A stretch of DNA of 13,435 nt from CAIOSQ01 sp044359885. Its GTDB lineage: Bacteria; Pseudomonadota; Alphaproteobacteria; CACIAM-22H2. The stretch spans positions 1-13,435 of the forward strand of contig JBIKLI010000089.1 of the NCBI GenBank assembly GCA_044359885.1, given 5' to 3'. The translations under genes were made by a program, and so were the position numbers. Shown in pieces: positions 1 to 6,800 of the stretch (within the stretch, counting starts at the first letter, position 1; every line of letters begins with the position of its first letter). The notes under the pieces were generated by a model. It ran no database searches. It saw nothing but the letters and a program-made list of their open reading frames with translations, and was not told the DNA's origin.

Positions 1-567
1 ACGACCGGCAGTGCAGTGCAGTGCGCCACTCCGGCGGCAGCGATGCAAGGTCCGCAGGATCGTCGACGTCGCGAACGGGCGACAATTCGGCCCAGCGTAC
101 CCCTGACGCGGCGAGACGCCGACGAGCCTCGTCCATGACGCGCGGATGGCTCCAGGTCATGCCGCGGAAGCATCGCGCGTCGACGGGGCGTCGCTGGCCG
201 ACGAGCACATGGCCGCCATCATGCGTCGGCACGAAGACGCTGCCGTGGTCGTCCAGAGCGCGCGCGGCCATCGCCGCAGCTGGCGGCGAAGCGCGCGGGC
301 CATGCGCACCCCCAGATCGCCAGGGCCTTGCGCGACCAGCGCGGCGCCACGGGCCGCCGCCATCGTCCGAAGAACCGGATCCGGCGAATCGGGCGTCGCG
401 CAGAGTTCGACCGGACCGATATCGGCGGCCACCGCCTGCACCAGCGCATGGCAAAGCATCCGCTCGGCCAACGCCGCAGCACCAGCCGCGCCCAGGGCAG
501 GCACCAGTCGCGTCTTGGCAAGACCGGGCACCGGCGCCTTCGCAAAGATCACGACTGCAGTCGTCAT
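1..567 (-). pseudogene. TIGR04282/DUF2064 transferase 1, internally deleted and frameshifted, partial at left edge
   Basis: The reading frame starts at ATG 567-565, overlapping the upstream transferase stop as ATGA. It opens with MTTAVVIFAKAPVPGLAKTRL, the typical N-terminus of the CofC-like rSAM/selenodomain-associated transferase 1 family. Similarity continues to about position 268 (PGDLGVRMARALRRQLRRWP). The match then resumes in another frame from about 258 leftward (ALDDHGSVFVPTHDGGHVLVG, later VRDVDDPADLASLPPEWR) and remains open at base 1. Family members carry about 20 more residues at the junction, including the G-[ST]-D-C-P motif, so the join looks like an out-of-frame deletion within a CG-repeat tract (256-268). 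The shortened, frameshifted product is unlikely to work. A sequencing or assembly error could explain a one-base shift but not the missing motif block. The native substrate of this family is not firmly known to me. Confidence 0.75.
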
Positions 568-1272
568 CGATAGGGTTCCGCGAGACGTTCGGGGCTTTCG
601 CCGCGCCAATAGCGCCAGCGCAGCCACTACATGAGGACGATCGTCGTCCAGACGCCCCGGCGTTCCCATCGGCGGCCCGACGTCGTGACCCGCGCGCGCA
701 CGCAGGCTGGACGACCGAGCCGCTTCAGGCGTCGCGACATCTCGATGTCTTCCATGAGCGGCTGCACCGGAAATCCGCCGACGCGCTCGAATGCTGCACG
801 CGTGACGAAGATCGCCTGGTCTCCCGTCGCGATGCCGCTCAGCCGTGAACGCAGGTTCAACAGGGCCGCGATCGTCGGCAGCATCACCGCCCGGCCCGCG
901 ATCCGCATGTCGAAGCGGCCCCAGCAGGCGCCGCCCCCCACGGCCGCGTGCGCTTGGGCATCGGCCGGGGGCGGCAGCCGCGTATCGGCATGCAGGAAAA
1001 GCAGAACGTCGGCGCGCGCGAGCCGGGCACCGGCGTTCACGCGCGATGCGCGACCGCGCGGGGCGGCGCATTCGGCGTCGACCCATGGCGACGCGCAGGC
1101 GCGGGTGCCATCGATGCCGCCCCCGTCGGCCAGGACCAGTTCCACGCCGCGCGCGCAGATCCTGCAGCGATCGCAGCATGTCGACGATCCCGGCAGCCTC
1201 GTCGAGTGGAGGAACCACGATGGACAGGATCGGACATTCCCGCGTGGCTGACGCGATGTGCATCGACGGCAT
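564..1272 (-). pseudogene. TIGR04283 family 2 glycosyltransferase (transferase 2, rSAM/selenodomain-associated), frameshift plus nonsense codon
   Basis: The likely start is ATG 1272 or ATG 1263, with a weak GAAAGG upstream at 1285-1290. The N-terminus (PILSIVVPPLDEAAGIVDML) is the GT-A beta-1 region. Near 1150 the frame shifts within a CGCGCG tract: LQDLRAR lies in one frame and GVELVLADGGGIDGTRA in another, best explained by loss of one CG pair. Family hallmarks follow: APRGRASRVNAGA, LLFLHADTRLP, WGRFDMRI, LNLRSRLSGIATGDQAIF, GGFPVQPLMEDIEMSRRLKR and TTSGRRWERRGVW. An in-frame TAG follows VLM at about 628-630, and the expected tail (WLRWRYWRGESPERLAEPYR) continues in the same frame to TGA 566-564. 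Two independent lesions and slipped active-site residues (PLDE for the usual VLNE, DGGGID for the usual DGGSTD) argue for decay, not sequencing error. It shares an ATGA overlap with the next gene, so the two formed one operon. Confidence 0.8.
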
Positions 1273-1314
1273 CCCGGTCTTGGGCCTTTCGGACCCGCAA
1301 TTGCCACTGGTTCT

Positions 1315-1341
1315 GTCGTGCGGGACGGCTCCCTGGTTACA
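1315..1341 (-). promoter_or_regulatory. Candidate NrsF-type ECF sigma promoter for the transferase operon (minus strand)
   Basis: On the minus strand TGTAACC lies at 1341-1335, followed by exactly 16 bases and CGAC at 1318-1315. This matches the GTAACC-N16-CGAA pattern I recall for Caulobacter SigF except for the last base. Transcription would begin near 1308, about 36-45 bases before the transferase start codons. It is back-to-back with the radical SAM promoter. The single -10 mismatch could be drift, since the genes it serves are broken. Confidence 0.6.
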
Positions 1342-1380
1342 GCGCCTTCGCGCGGCGTCCGTATTTTCCTTGTAACCAGG
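1332..1380. repeat. Perfect 10-bp inverted repeat formed by the two divergent -35 elements
   Basis: CCTGGTTACA at 1332-1341 and TGTAACCAGG at 1371-1380 are exact reverse complements separated by 29 bases. Each arm contains one TGTAACC -35 element plus three more matching bases (AGG). The arrangement is that of two outward-facing promoters, not of a terminator: the spacing is long and no T-run follows. The extra three matched bases beyond the -35 could reflect extended sigma recognition or an additional protein site. Confidence 0.7.
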
Positions 1381-1397
1381 CAGGCGAAACCTGCGAA
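1371..1397 (+). promoter_or_regulatory. Candidate NrsF-type ECF sigma promoter for the radical SAM-ABC operon
   Basis: TGTAACC at 1371-1377 is followed by exactly 16 bases and CGAA at 1394-1397, an exact fit to the GTAACC-N16-CGAA pattern I recall for Caulobacter SigF. Transcription would begin near 1404, leaving a leader of about 60 bases before ATG 1464. The same motif with the same spacing recurs in front of the sigma gene at 6179, which supports one shared regulator. Confidence 0.7.
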
Positions 1398-1463
1398 GCC
1401 CCCGGTACAGGCGGGTCCGCTGCATGCAGGGGCCGCGGCAGCGACGCTGGAGATCCCCAAACG

Positions 1464-2549
1464 ATGGAATCCATCTATTACGTCATGGCCTGGGCGTGTC
1501 ACCGCCGGTGCAGGCATTGCTATGAAAGCCGGTTTCGCCCTTATACGCGCACGGCGCTCGGCGATGTCGTCGACGAGGCGATGCGCAACTTCCCCCGCAT
1601 CGTCGACAATTTTCCCGAGCGCATGACCTATCTCGACCCGCCGGATCCGAAGGGCGGGACCGTCGAGCGGATCGGCCGGATCGTGCTGTCGGGCGGCGAG
1701 GCACTCCTCGATGCCGTGCGTGAGACGGTCACCTATCCCGTGATCGAGCGGCTGCAGGCGCGCTATCGCGACACCGGCGGGGTCCGCATCGTCGTCCAGA
1801 CGACCGGTGACCTGCTCACCGACCGCATCGTCGGCGGGTTGCTGGACCGAGGCGTCCACATGATCTCGGTGGCCAGCGTCGACGACTTCCATGTCGGCAT
1901 GGAGGGGCCGGACAAGCAGCGCGCCTTCGTTGAGCGACTGACCGGCCTGTTCGAGCGCCACGACATGCGGCCCTCCAACCTGCCGGTGACCGCCGCGGAC
2001 TGGGCGACGCAGAAAGGCCCGCTCTACGGATTCTTCGGGGCCACGCCGGAGAGTTGGATCGGCAAGCTCTGGCCGCGCGGCCGGGCCTGGGACAACAGCC
2101 TGCCGCGCGCCACGATCGACGACAATTTCTGCAACCGCTGGTCTGGCGGCCTCAACTTCCTCCGCCACCGCTTCGCCGGCAGCGAGGTCTCGGTCGAACC
2201 GGATGGCAGCGTCTATCCGTGCTGCGTCAAGACCGCCCTGCCGCTCGGCAATCTCGTCGAGGAACCGCTGATCGAGATCCTCGATTCGCTTGCCGGAATT
2301 CCCGCCTTCGAGGCGATCGACGCGGGTCAACCGCAGCGCATGGGCGTCGTCCATGGCTGGGACGAGGCACGGTTCGCCGCGGCGTCGCGCACGACATTGC
2401 CGGATGGCCAAGCCTACGAAAACCTCTGCATCGGCTGCGACCGCTTTCATCGGGAGCACCTGGGTCCGGTGATCGCCGCGGCGCGGGCAAGGCGGATTGC
2501 AGCGCGCAATACGGCCCGCAATGCGCGTACCGGCCTGGTTGCCGTCTGA
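1464..2549 (+). CDS. Radical SAM protein with SPASM-like C-terminal cysteine region
   Basis: This 361-residue protein probably acts in the cytoplasm and cleaves S-adenosylmethionine at a [4Fe-4S] cluster. The cluster motif CX3CX2C is at C12, C16 and C19 (WACHRRCRHCYE), and the SAM-contacting GGE is at 77-79 (LSGGEALL). The C-terminal part has PDGSVYPCC (C253, C254), a PLGNL segment and CIGC (C322, C325), with a further C223. This resembles SPASM or twitch domains that hold an auxiliary Fe-S cluster. ATG 1464 is chosen because the motif follows at the usual distance and GGAG lies at 1449-1452. It is the first gene after a sigma-type promoter and lies 31 bases before the importer genes. It is not ArsS (TIGR04167), the radical SAM partner I associate with the neighbouring transferases. 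The substrate is unknown. No precursor peptide gene is visible beside it, so peptide maturation is only one option. Confidence 0.85.
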   Translation: MESIYYVMAWACHRRCRHCYESRFRPYTRTALGDVVDEAMRNFPRIVDNFPERMTYLDPPDPKGGTVERIGRIVLSGGEALLDAVRETVTYPVIERLQARYRDTGGVRIVVQTTGDLLTDRIVGGLLDRGVHMISVASVDDFHVGMEGPDKQRAFVERLTGLFERHDMRPSNLPVTAADWATQKGPLYGFFGATPESWIGKLWPRGRAWDNSLPRATIDDNFCNRWSGGLNFLRHRFAGSEVSVEPDGSVYPCCVKTALPLGNLVEEPLIEILDSLAGIPAFEAIDAGQPQRMGVVHGWDEARFAAASRTTLPDGQAYENLCIGCDRFHREHLGPVIAAARARRIAARNTARNARTGLVAV

Positions 2550-2565
2550 GACCACGATCCAGTCA

Positions 2566-2574
2566 AAAAGGAGG
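2566..2574 (+). promoter_or_regulatory. Strong ribosome binding site fixing the TTG start of the binding protein
   Basis: AAAAGGAGG ends 6 bases before TTG 2581. No ATG or GTG is positioned behind this site, so it decides a TTG start and excludes the longer reading frame that would begin inside the radical SAM gene. Confidence 0.8.
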
Positions 2575-2580
2575 ACAGCC

Positions 2581-3801
2581 TTGCTCCATCGCCGCCGCCT
2601 GCTTGCCACGTTCGCCGCCGCGCCGCTGCCCGGCCTGACCTGCGCCGCGCGTGCCCAGGCGGTCGCCACCTGGCCGGACGTCATCGCGAAAGCACGCGGT
2701 CAGACCGTCTTCTGGAACGCCTGGGCCGGGGACGAGCAGACGAACGCGTTCATCGCCTGGGTCGGCGCGCAGACCAAGGCGCGCCACGGCGTCGCCATCC
2801 AGCATGTCCGCCTCAAGGATACCGCCGAGGCCGTGACCAAGGTCGTCGCGGAGAAGGCGGCCGGGCGGCTGGCGGGCGGCGGGGTCGACCTTATCTGGAT
2901 CAACGGCCCCAATTTCCTGGCCATGAAGGAGCAGGGACTTCTGCACGGACCGGTGCTGCCGGTCTTGCCGAATGCCGGGCTCGTCGACACGACGAACAAG
3001 CGCTCGAACGTCGTCGACTTCACGACGCCGGTCGACGGCATGGCGGTGCCGTGGCGTCTGGCGCAACTCGTCTTCGTCTACGACTCCAGGCGTCTGCGAC
3101 CCGCCGACGTGCCGCGTTCGGCCGAGGCCTTGCTCGCCTGGGCGCGCCGGAACCCCGGACGGCTGACGCATCCCAACGTCGCCAATTTCATGGGCTCGAC
3201 CTTCCTCAAGCAGTCGCTGATCGACCTGTCGCCCGATCCTGACGTCTTCCAGCGCCCAGCCACGGATGCCGCCTTCGACCCCGCTACGGCGTCGCTCTGG
3301 GCCTGGTACGGTCAGCTGCGTCCTCTTCTCTGGCGCCAGGGACGGCAATTTCCCGAGAACGCCGCGGCACAGCGACAGCTGCTCAACGACGGCGAGATCG
3401 ACATCACCCTGTCCTTCAACCCGTCCGAAGCCGCCGTCGCGGCGCAGGCCGGTCTGCTGCCAGACAGCGTGCGCAGCTTCACCTTCGCCAAGGGCACGAT
3501 CGGCAATACCAGCTTCGTCGCCATTCCCTTCAACGCGGCACACAAGGAGGGCGCTTTGGTCGTCGCCGATTTCCTGCTCGAGCCGGAAACCCAGGCCCGC
3601 GCCCAGGACATCCGTCAGCTCGGGACTGCCAACGTGCTCGATGCGGGCAAGCTCTCGCCCGAACAGCGGCGGCTGTTCGAGAGGCTACCGGGTCATCCGG
3701 CCCTGCCGGATCCATCGGAGCTCGGCACGATCCAGCTCGAGCCACATGCCAGCTGGATGACGCGCATCGCCGCCGAGTGGAGCCGCCGCACGGCGCGATG
3801 A
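2581..3801 (+). CDS. ynjB: YnjB-like ABC transporter substrate-binding protein
   Basis: This 406-residue periplasmic solute-binding protein starts at TTG 2581 behind a strong Shine-Dalgarno. The N-terminus has consecutive arginines (R4-R6, HRRRLLATF), a hydrophobic stretch and an AxA site near residues 23-27, so export by Tat or Sec is likely. The mature part matches the E. coli YnjB family as I remember it: GQTVFWNAWAGDEQTNAFI, DLIWINGPNF, TPVDGMAVPWRLAQLVFVYD, LLWRQGRQFP, LSFNPSEAAVAA, and GNTSFVAIP followed by a FLLEPETQ segment. It should deliver a ligand to the adjacent permease. The ligand of YnjBCD importers is not established to my knowledge. The gene ends in an ATGA overlap with the permease, so the two are translationally coupled. 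Confidence 0.85.
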   Translation: MLHRRRLLATFAAAPLPGLTCAARAQAVATWPDVIAKARGQTVFWNAWAGDEQTNAFIAWVGAQTKARHGVAIQHVRLKDTAEAVTKVVAEKAAGRLAGGGVDLIWINGPNFLAMKEQGLLHGPVLPVLPNAGLVDTTNKRSNVVDFTTPVDGMAVPWRLAQLVFVYDSRRLRPADVPRSAEALLAWARRNPGRLTHPNVANFMGSTFLKQSLIDLSPDPDVFQRPATDAAFDPATASLWAWYGQLRPLLWRQGRQFPENAAAQRQLLNDGEIDITLSFNPSEAAVAAQAGLLPDSVRSFTFAKGTIGNTSFVAIPFNAAHKEGALVVADFLLEPETQARAQDIRQLGTANVLDAGKLSPEQRRLFERLPGHPALPDPSELGTIQLEPHASWMTRIAAEWSRRTAR

Positions 3802-5495
3802 GCGCATACACACAGCCCCATAAGCTGCTGAGACTGGCGCCGGGCCTTACGCTCGCCGTTTTCCTGGCGCCGATCGTGGCCGGGTTGGCGGGCACGATCC
3901 TGCCGGCATTCGGATTTCTGCCGGCGCTGGGCGGCGACGGCCTGTCGCTCCAACCCTGGCGCCGGCTGTTCGAGGCGCCGGGATTCGCCGCCGCGCTGAC
4001 GCTGACCGTGACGACCGGCTGGGGTGCCACGCTGCTCTCGATGCTCGTCGCCACCGGCATGGCGGCGGCGCTGCATCATCGTCCCGCCGGGCGCCGCCTC
4101 GGCGCGTGGATCGCACCCGCGCTGGCAATGCCCCATTCCGCGCTTGCCATCGGCATGGCGTTCCTGATTCTTCCCTCGGGCTGGGCGCTGCGCGCCCTCT
4201 CGCCCTGGCTCACAGGATGGAACCTGCCGCCGGACTTGAGCACCGTCGGCCATGAATCGGGATGGCCGATCGTCCTGGCGCTGGCGCTCAAGGAGGTGCC
4301 CTACCTGATGCTGATGATGCTGGGCGCGCTCAACCAGATCCCTGCCGCGTCGCAGCTGCGCGCCGCGCGCGCGCTGGGCTACGGCCCCGCGCAGGCCTGG
4401 CTGGCGGTGGTGCTGCCGCAGGTGCTGGCGCAGATCAGGCTGCCGGCGATGGCGGTACTCGCCTTCTCGCTGTCGGTGGTCGACGTGGCGATGATCCTCG
4501 GCCCCGGCAATCCGCCGACGCTGGCAGTCATGGCGGTGCGCTGGCTCGGCGATCCCGACCCGCGCTGGCTGTTCCCGGCCGCCGCCGCGTCGACGATGCT
4601 GCTGGCGCTGGTCGTCGCCAGTCTCGCGGCCTGGCGCGCCGCCGAGGCGGCGACACAGGCGGCGCTGGCACGCTGGGCGATGCGCGGCGCGCGCCGCCCG
4701 GCGATCGGGCAAGCGGCCGACATCGCCGCGGGCGCCGGGATCGCGCTCCTGGCGTTGACCGCCGCGTCGATGCTGTCGCTCGCGCTATGGTCCGTCGCGA
4801 CGCGCTGGCGCTGGCCCGACGCCTGGCCGGAAGGCTTCACCGGCGCCACCTGGACGCGCCAGGCCGGCAGTCTCGCAGGCCCCGCCGCGACGACGCTGGC
4901 GCTCGGTCTGGCGGCGACGCTGATCGCCCTGGCGCTGGTGCTGGCCTGCCTCGAGCGCGAGGCCCAGGCGCGCGAGGGCAAGCCGTCGCGCAGCCTCGCC
5001 GCGCTCTATCTGCCCTTGCTGGTCCCGCAGATCGCGTTCCTCTTCGGGTTGCAGATCCTGCTGGTGCGCGCCGGTCTCGACGGCAGCTTCGGCGCGGTGC
5101 TTTGGGTGCATCTGGTCTTCGCGATCCCGTATCTGTTCCTGTCGCTCGCGGATCCCTGGCGCAGCTACGACGACCGCTACTCGCGCAGCGCGCTCTCGCT
5201 CGGCGCGTCGCGCTGGCGGGTCTTCTGGCGCATCAAGCTGCCGATCCTGCTGCCGCCGGTCATGATCGCCGCCGCGGTCGCCTTCGCCGTCAGCGGGGGG
5301 CTCTACCTGCCGACGCTGCTCGCCGGCGCCGGCCGCGTCGCAACCCTGACCACCGAAGCCGTCACGCTGTCCTCGGGCGCGGATCGCCGCGTGATCGGCA
5401 CCTGGGCGATGCTGCAGGCCGCGTTCCCGCTCGCCGCCTACGGCATCGCGGTGGCCTGGCCCGCCATGGTCCGGAGGCTGCGGCGATGGCGGTGA
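3798..5495 (+). CDS. ynjC: YnjC-like fused ABC permease with two permease domains
   Basis: This 565-residue inner-membrane protein is made of two BPD_transp_1-type halves fused in one chain, as in YnjC. Many hydrophobic segments occur from about residue 15 to the C-terminus; I estimate around twelve membrane spans. Two cytoplasmic EAA loops that dock the ATPase are visible: one near residues 188-215 (LRAARALGYGPAQAWLAVVL) and one near 460-487 (YSRSALSLGASRWRVFWRIK). ATG 3798 overlaps the upstream stop (ATGA) and is preferred over an in-frame ATG at 3777 inside ynjB. The 3' end overlaps the ATPase gene by 10 bases. With both halves in one polypeptide, no second permease gene is needed. The importer set is complete and shows no lesions. 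Confidence 0.88.
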   Translation: MSAYTQPHKLLRLAPGLTLAVFLAPIVAGLAGTILPAFGFLPALGGDGLSLQPWRRLFEAPGFAAALTLTVTTGWGATLLSMLVATGMAAALHHRPAGRRLGAWIAPALAMPHSALAIGMAFLILPSGWALRALSPWLTGWNLPPDLSTVGHESGWPIVLALALKEVPYLMLMMLGALNQIPAASQLRAARALGYGPAQAWLAVVLPQVLAQIRLPAMAVLAFSLSVVDVAMILGPGNPPTLAVMAVRWLGDPDPRWLFPAAAASTMLLALVVASLAAWRAAEAATQAALARWAMRGARRPAIGQAADIAAGAGIALLALTAASMLSLALWSVATRWRWPDAWPEGFTGATWTRQAGSLAGPAATTLALGLAATLIALALVLACLEREAQAREGKPSRSLAALYLPLLVPQIAFLFGLQILLVRAGLDGSFGAVLWVHLVFAIPYLFLSLADPWRSYDDRYSRSALSLGASRWRVFWRIKLPILLPPVMIAAAVAFAVSGGLYLPTLLAGAGRVATLTTEAVTLSSGADRRVIGTWAMLQAAFPLAAYGIAVAWPAMVRRLRRWR

Positions 5496-6133
5496 GCGAG
5501 CTTAGACTGAGCGGCGTCGGGATCGCGATCGGCGGCCGGAGGATGATCAGCGATCTCTCCGCCGAGATCGCGCCCGGCGACTGCCTGACGGTGATGGGAC
5601 CGAGCGGCTGCGGCAAGAGCAGCCTGCTGGCCTTCGTTTCGGGCACGCTCGACCCGGCCTTCGAGGCGCAGGGCAGCGTCGCGCTGGGCAGTCGCGTGCT
5701 CGACGGCGCGCCGCCCGAGCGACGGCGTCTCGGCATCCTGTTCCAGGACGATCTTCTGTTCCCGCATCTCTCGGTCGGCGGCAATCTTGCCTTCGCCCTG
5801 CCCGCCTCGTTCGAGGGGCGCGACGCACGGCGCCGTCGGATCGACGCGGCGCTGCGCGATGCGGGGCTCGAGGGTTACGCCGCCCGCGACCCCACGACGC
5901 TGAGCGGCGGCCAGCGCGCGCGCGTCGCGCTGCTGCGCACCCTGCTCGCCGAACCGCAGGCGCTGCTGCTCGACGAGCCCTTCTCGAAGCTGGACATCGC
6001 GCTGCGCGAGGATTTCCGCCGGCTGGTCTTCGCGCATGCCCGGACGCGCGGCCTGCCGACGATCCTGGTCACGCATGACGAGGCCGATGCGCAGGCGGCC
6101 GGCGGGGCCGTCCTGCGGCTGGGCCAAGACTGA
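5486..6133 (+). CDS. ynjD: YnjD-like ABC transporter ATP-binding protein
   Basis: This 215-residue cytoplasmic ATPase powers the importer. All nucleotide-binding motifs are intact: Walker A GPSGCGKSS (38-46), Q-loop Q87 (ILFQDD), signature LSGGQ (139-143), Walker B ALLLDEPF with D163 and E164, and switch histidine H197 (LVTHD). The protein is short, lacking any C-terminal regulatory domain, as expected for YnjD-type subunits. ATG 5486 lies 10 bases inside ynjC, with GGAGG at 5473-5477 as ribosome binding site. It is the last gene of the tightly overlapping importer set. The sigma gene starts 72 bases after its stop. Confidence 0.88.
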   Translation: MAVSELRLSGVGIAIGGRRMISDLSAEIAPGDCLTVMGPSGCGKSSLLAFVSGTLDPAFEAQGSVALGSRVLDGAPPERRRLGILFQDDLLFPHLSVGGNLAFALPASFEGRDARRRRIDAALRDAGLEGYAARDPTTLSGGQRARVALLRTLLAEPQALLLDEPFSKLDIALREDFRRLVFAHARTRGLPTILVTHDEADAQAAGGAVLRLGQD

Positions 6134-6178
6134 TGGCCGGCATTGCACCACGACGGTGCGAACGCGCATCCTGGCCGG

Positions 6179-6205
6179 TGTAACCGGCGGACCCCGAACT
6201 GCGAA
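6179..6205 (+). promoter_or_regulatory. Candidate autoregulatory NrsF-type ECF promoter abutting the sigma start codon
   Basis: TGTAACC at 6179-6185, exactly 16 bases, then CGAA at 6202-6205. This is an exact repeat of the element at 1371-1397. The -10 box touches the best sigma start codon (ATG 6206). With normal geometry, transcription would begin a few bases inside the gene. Either the transcript is leaderless or unusual, or this promoter acts only for nrsF, or the start assignment is wrong. Confidence 0.6.
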
Positions 6206-6775
6206 ATGTCATTCGACGCCAAGCCCAGCGACTTCGAAGCCCGCCTGAAGCCGCTCTGGCTGCGCGCGCAGGCAGGCGACCAGGCGGCCTACAGGCTCTG
6301 CCTGCAGCTTCTCTCCGCGCGCCTGCGCGGCTTCTTCAAGCGCCGCCTCTCCGGCCTGCCGGATGCAGCGGAAGACCTGGTCCAGGAGACGCTTTTGGCA
6401 CTGCATCTGCACCGCGGCACCTACGATGCGAGCCTGCCCGTGACCGCCTGGGTTCTGGCCATCGCACGCCACAAGCTGATCGATCTGTGGCGTCGCAGGG
6501 GACGGCGCGACGCGCTGCATGACCCGATCGACGACGTCGCCGAGCAGTTCCTCGCGGTCGACCCGGAAGATGGTGGCGCAAGGCGCGACCTGGATGCGCT
6601 GCTGCGCGGACTGCCGTCCGCGCAGCAGCTCGCAATCGTGCTGACCAAGATCGAGGGCCTGTCTGTGGCCGAGGCGGCGACACGCACGGGCGCCTCCGAG
6701 TCCGCGATCAAGGTCCAGGTGCATCGCGGGCTCAAGCGCCTCGCCACGCTGGTGCGCCGCGACGTTGCGACATGA
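6206..6775 (+). CDS. sigF: ECF RNA polymerase sigma factor paired with NrsF (Caulobacter SigF-like)
   Basis: This 189-residue ECF sigma factor has two domains. Sigma-2 lies at about 20-98, with PDAAEDLVQETLLALHLHRG, TAWVLAIARHKLIDLWRRR and basic residues near 96-101. Sigma-4 lies at about 130-182, with the recognition helix region around EGLSVAEAATRTGASESAIK. Translation from ATG 6206 (MSFDAKPSDFEARLK) fits family length. A 21-residue longer form from ATG 6143 would have an untypical N-terminus. No clear Shine-Dalgarno precedes 6206, and a promoter-like element ends at 6205. NrsF follows after 25 bases, the usual sigma/anti-sigma pairing. It probably directs the GTAACC-type promoters at 1315-1397 and 6179. 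The 'sigF' name is by analogy with Caulobacter and not proof of orthology. Confidence 0.88.
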   Translation: MSFDAKPSDFEARLKPLWLRAQAGDQAAYRLCLQLLSARLRGFFKRRLSGLPDAAEDLVQETLLALHLHRGTYDASLPVTAWVLAIARHKLIDLWRRRGRRDALHDPIDDVAEQFLAVDPEDGGARRDLDALLRGLPSAQQLAIVLTKIEGLSVAEAATRTGASESAIKVQVHRGLKRLATLVRRDVAT

Positions 6776-6800
6776 CCCTAGCGACGCCAGGACTTCCATC

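Noticed and set aside
1424..1525. Small open frame overlapping the radical SAM start, a possible precursor peptide
   Set aside because: No ribosome binding site and Arg-rich sequence without a leader/core pattern; the overlap with the radical SAM start looks accidental.
627..2684. Long minus-strand open frame across the radical SAM gene
   Set aside because: Only its 3' third (about 627-1150) shows glycosyltransferase similarity. The rest mirrors the coding frame of the radical SAM gene in high-GC DNA.
5873..5878. GTAACC on the minus strand inside ynjD
   Set aside because: No CGAA at the 16-base spacing (CGCA is there) and no gene start downstream on that strand.
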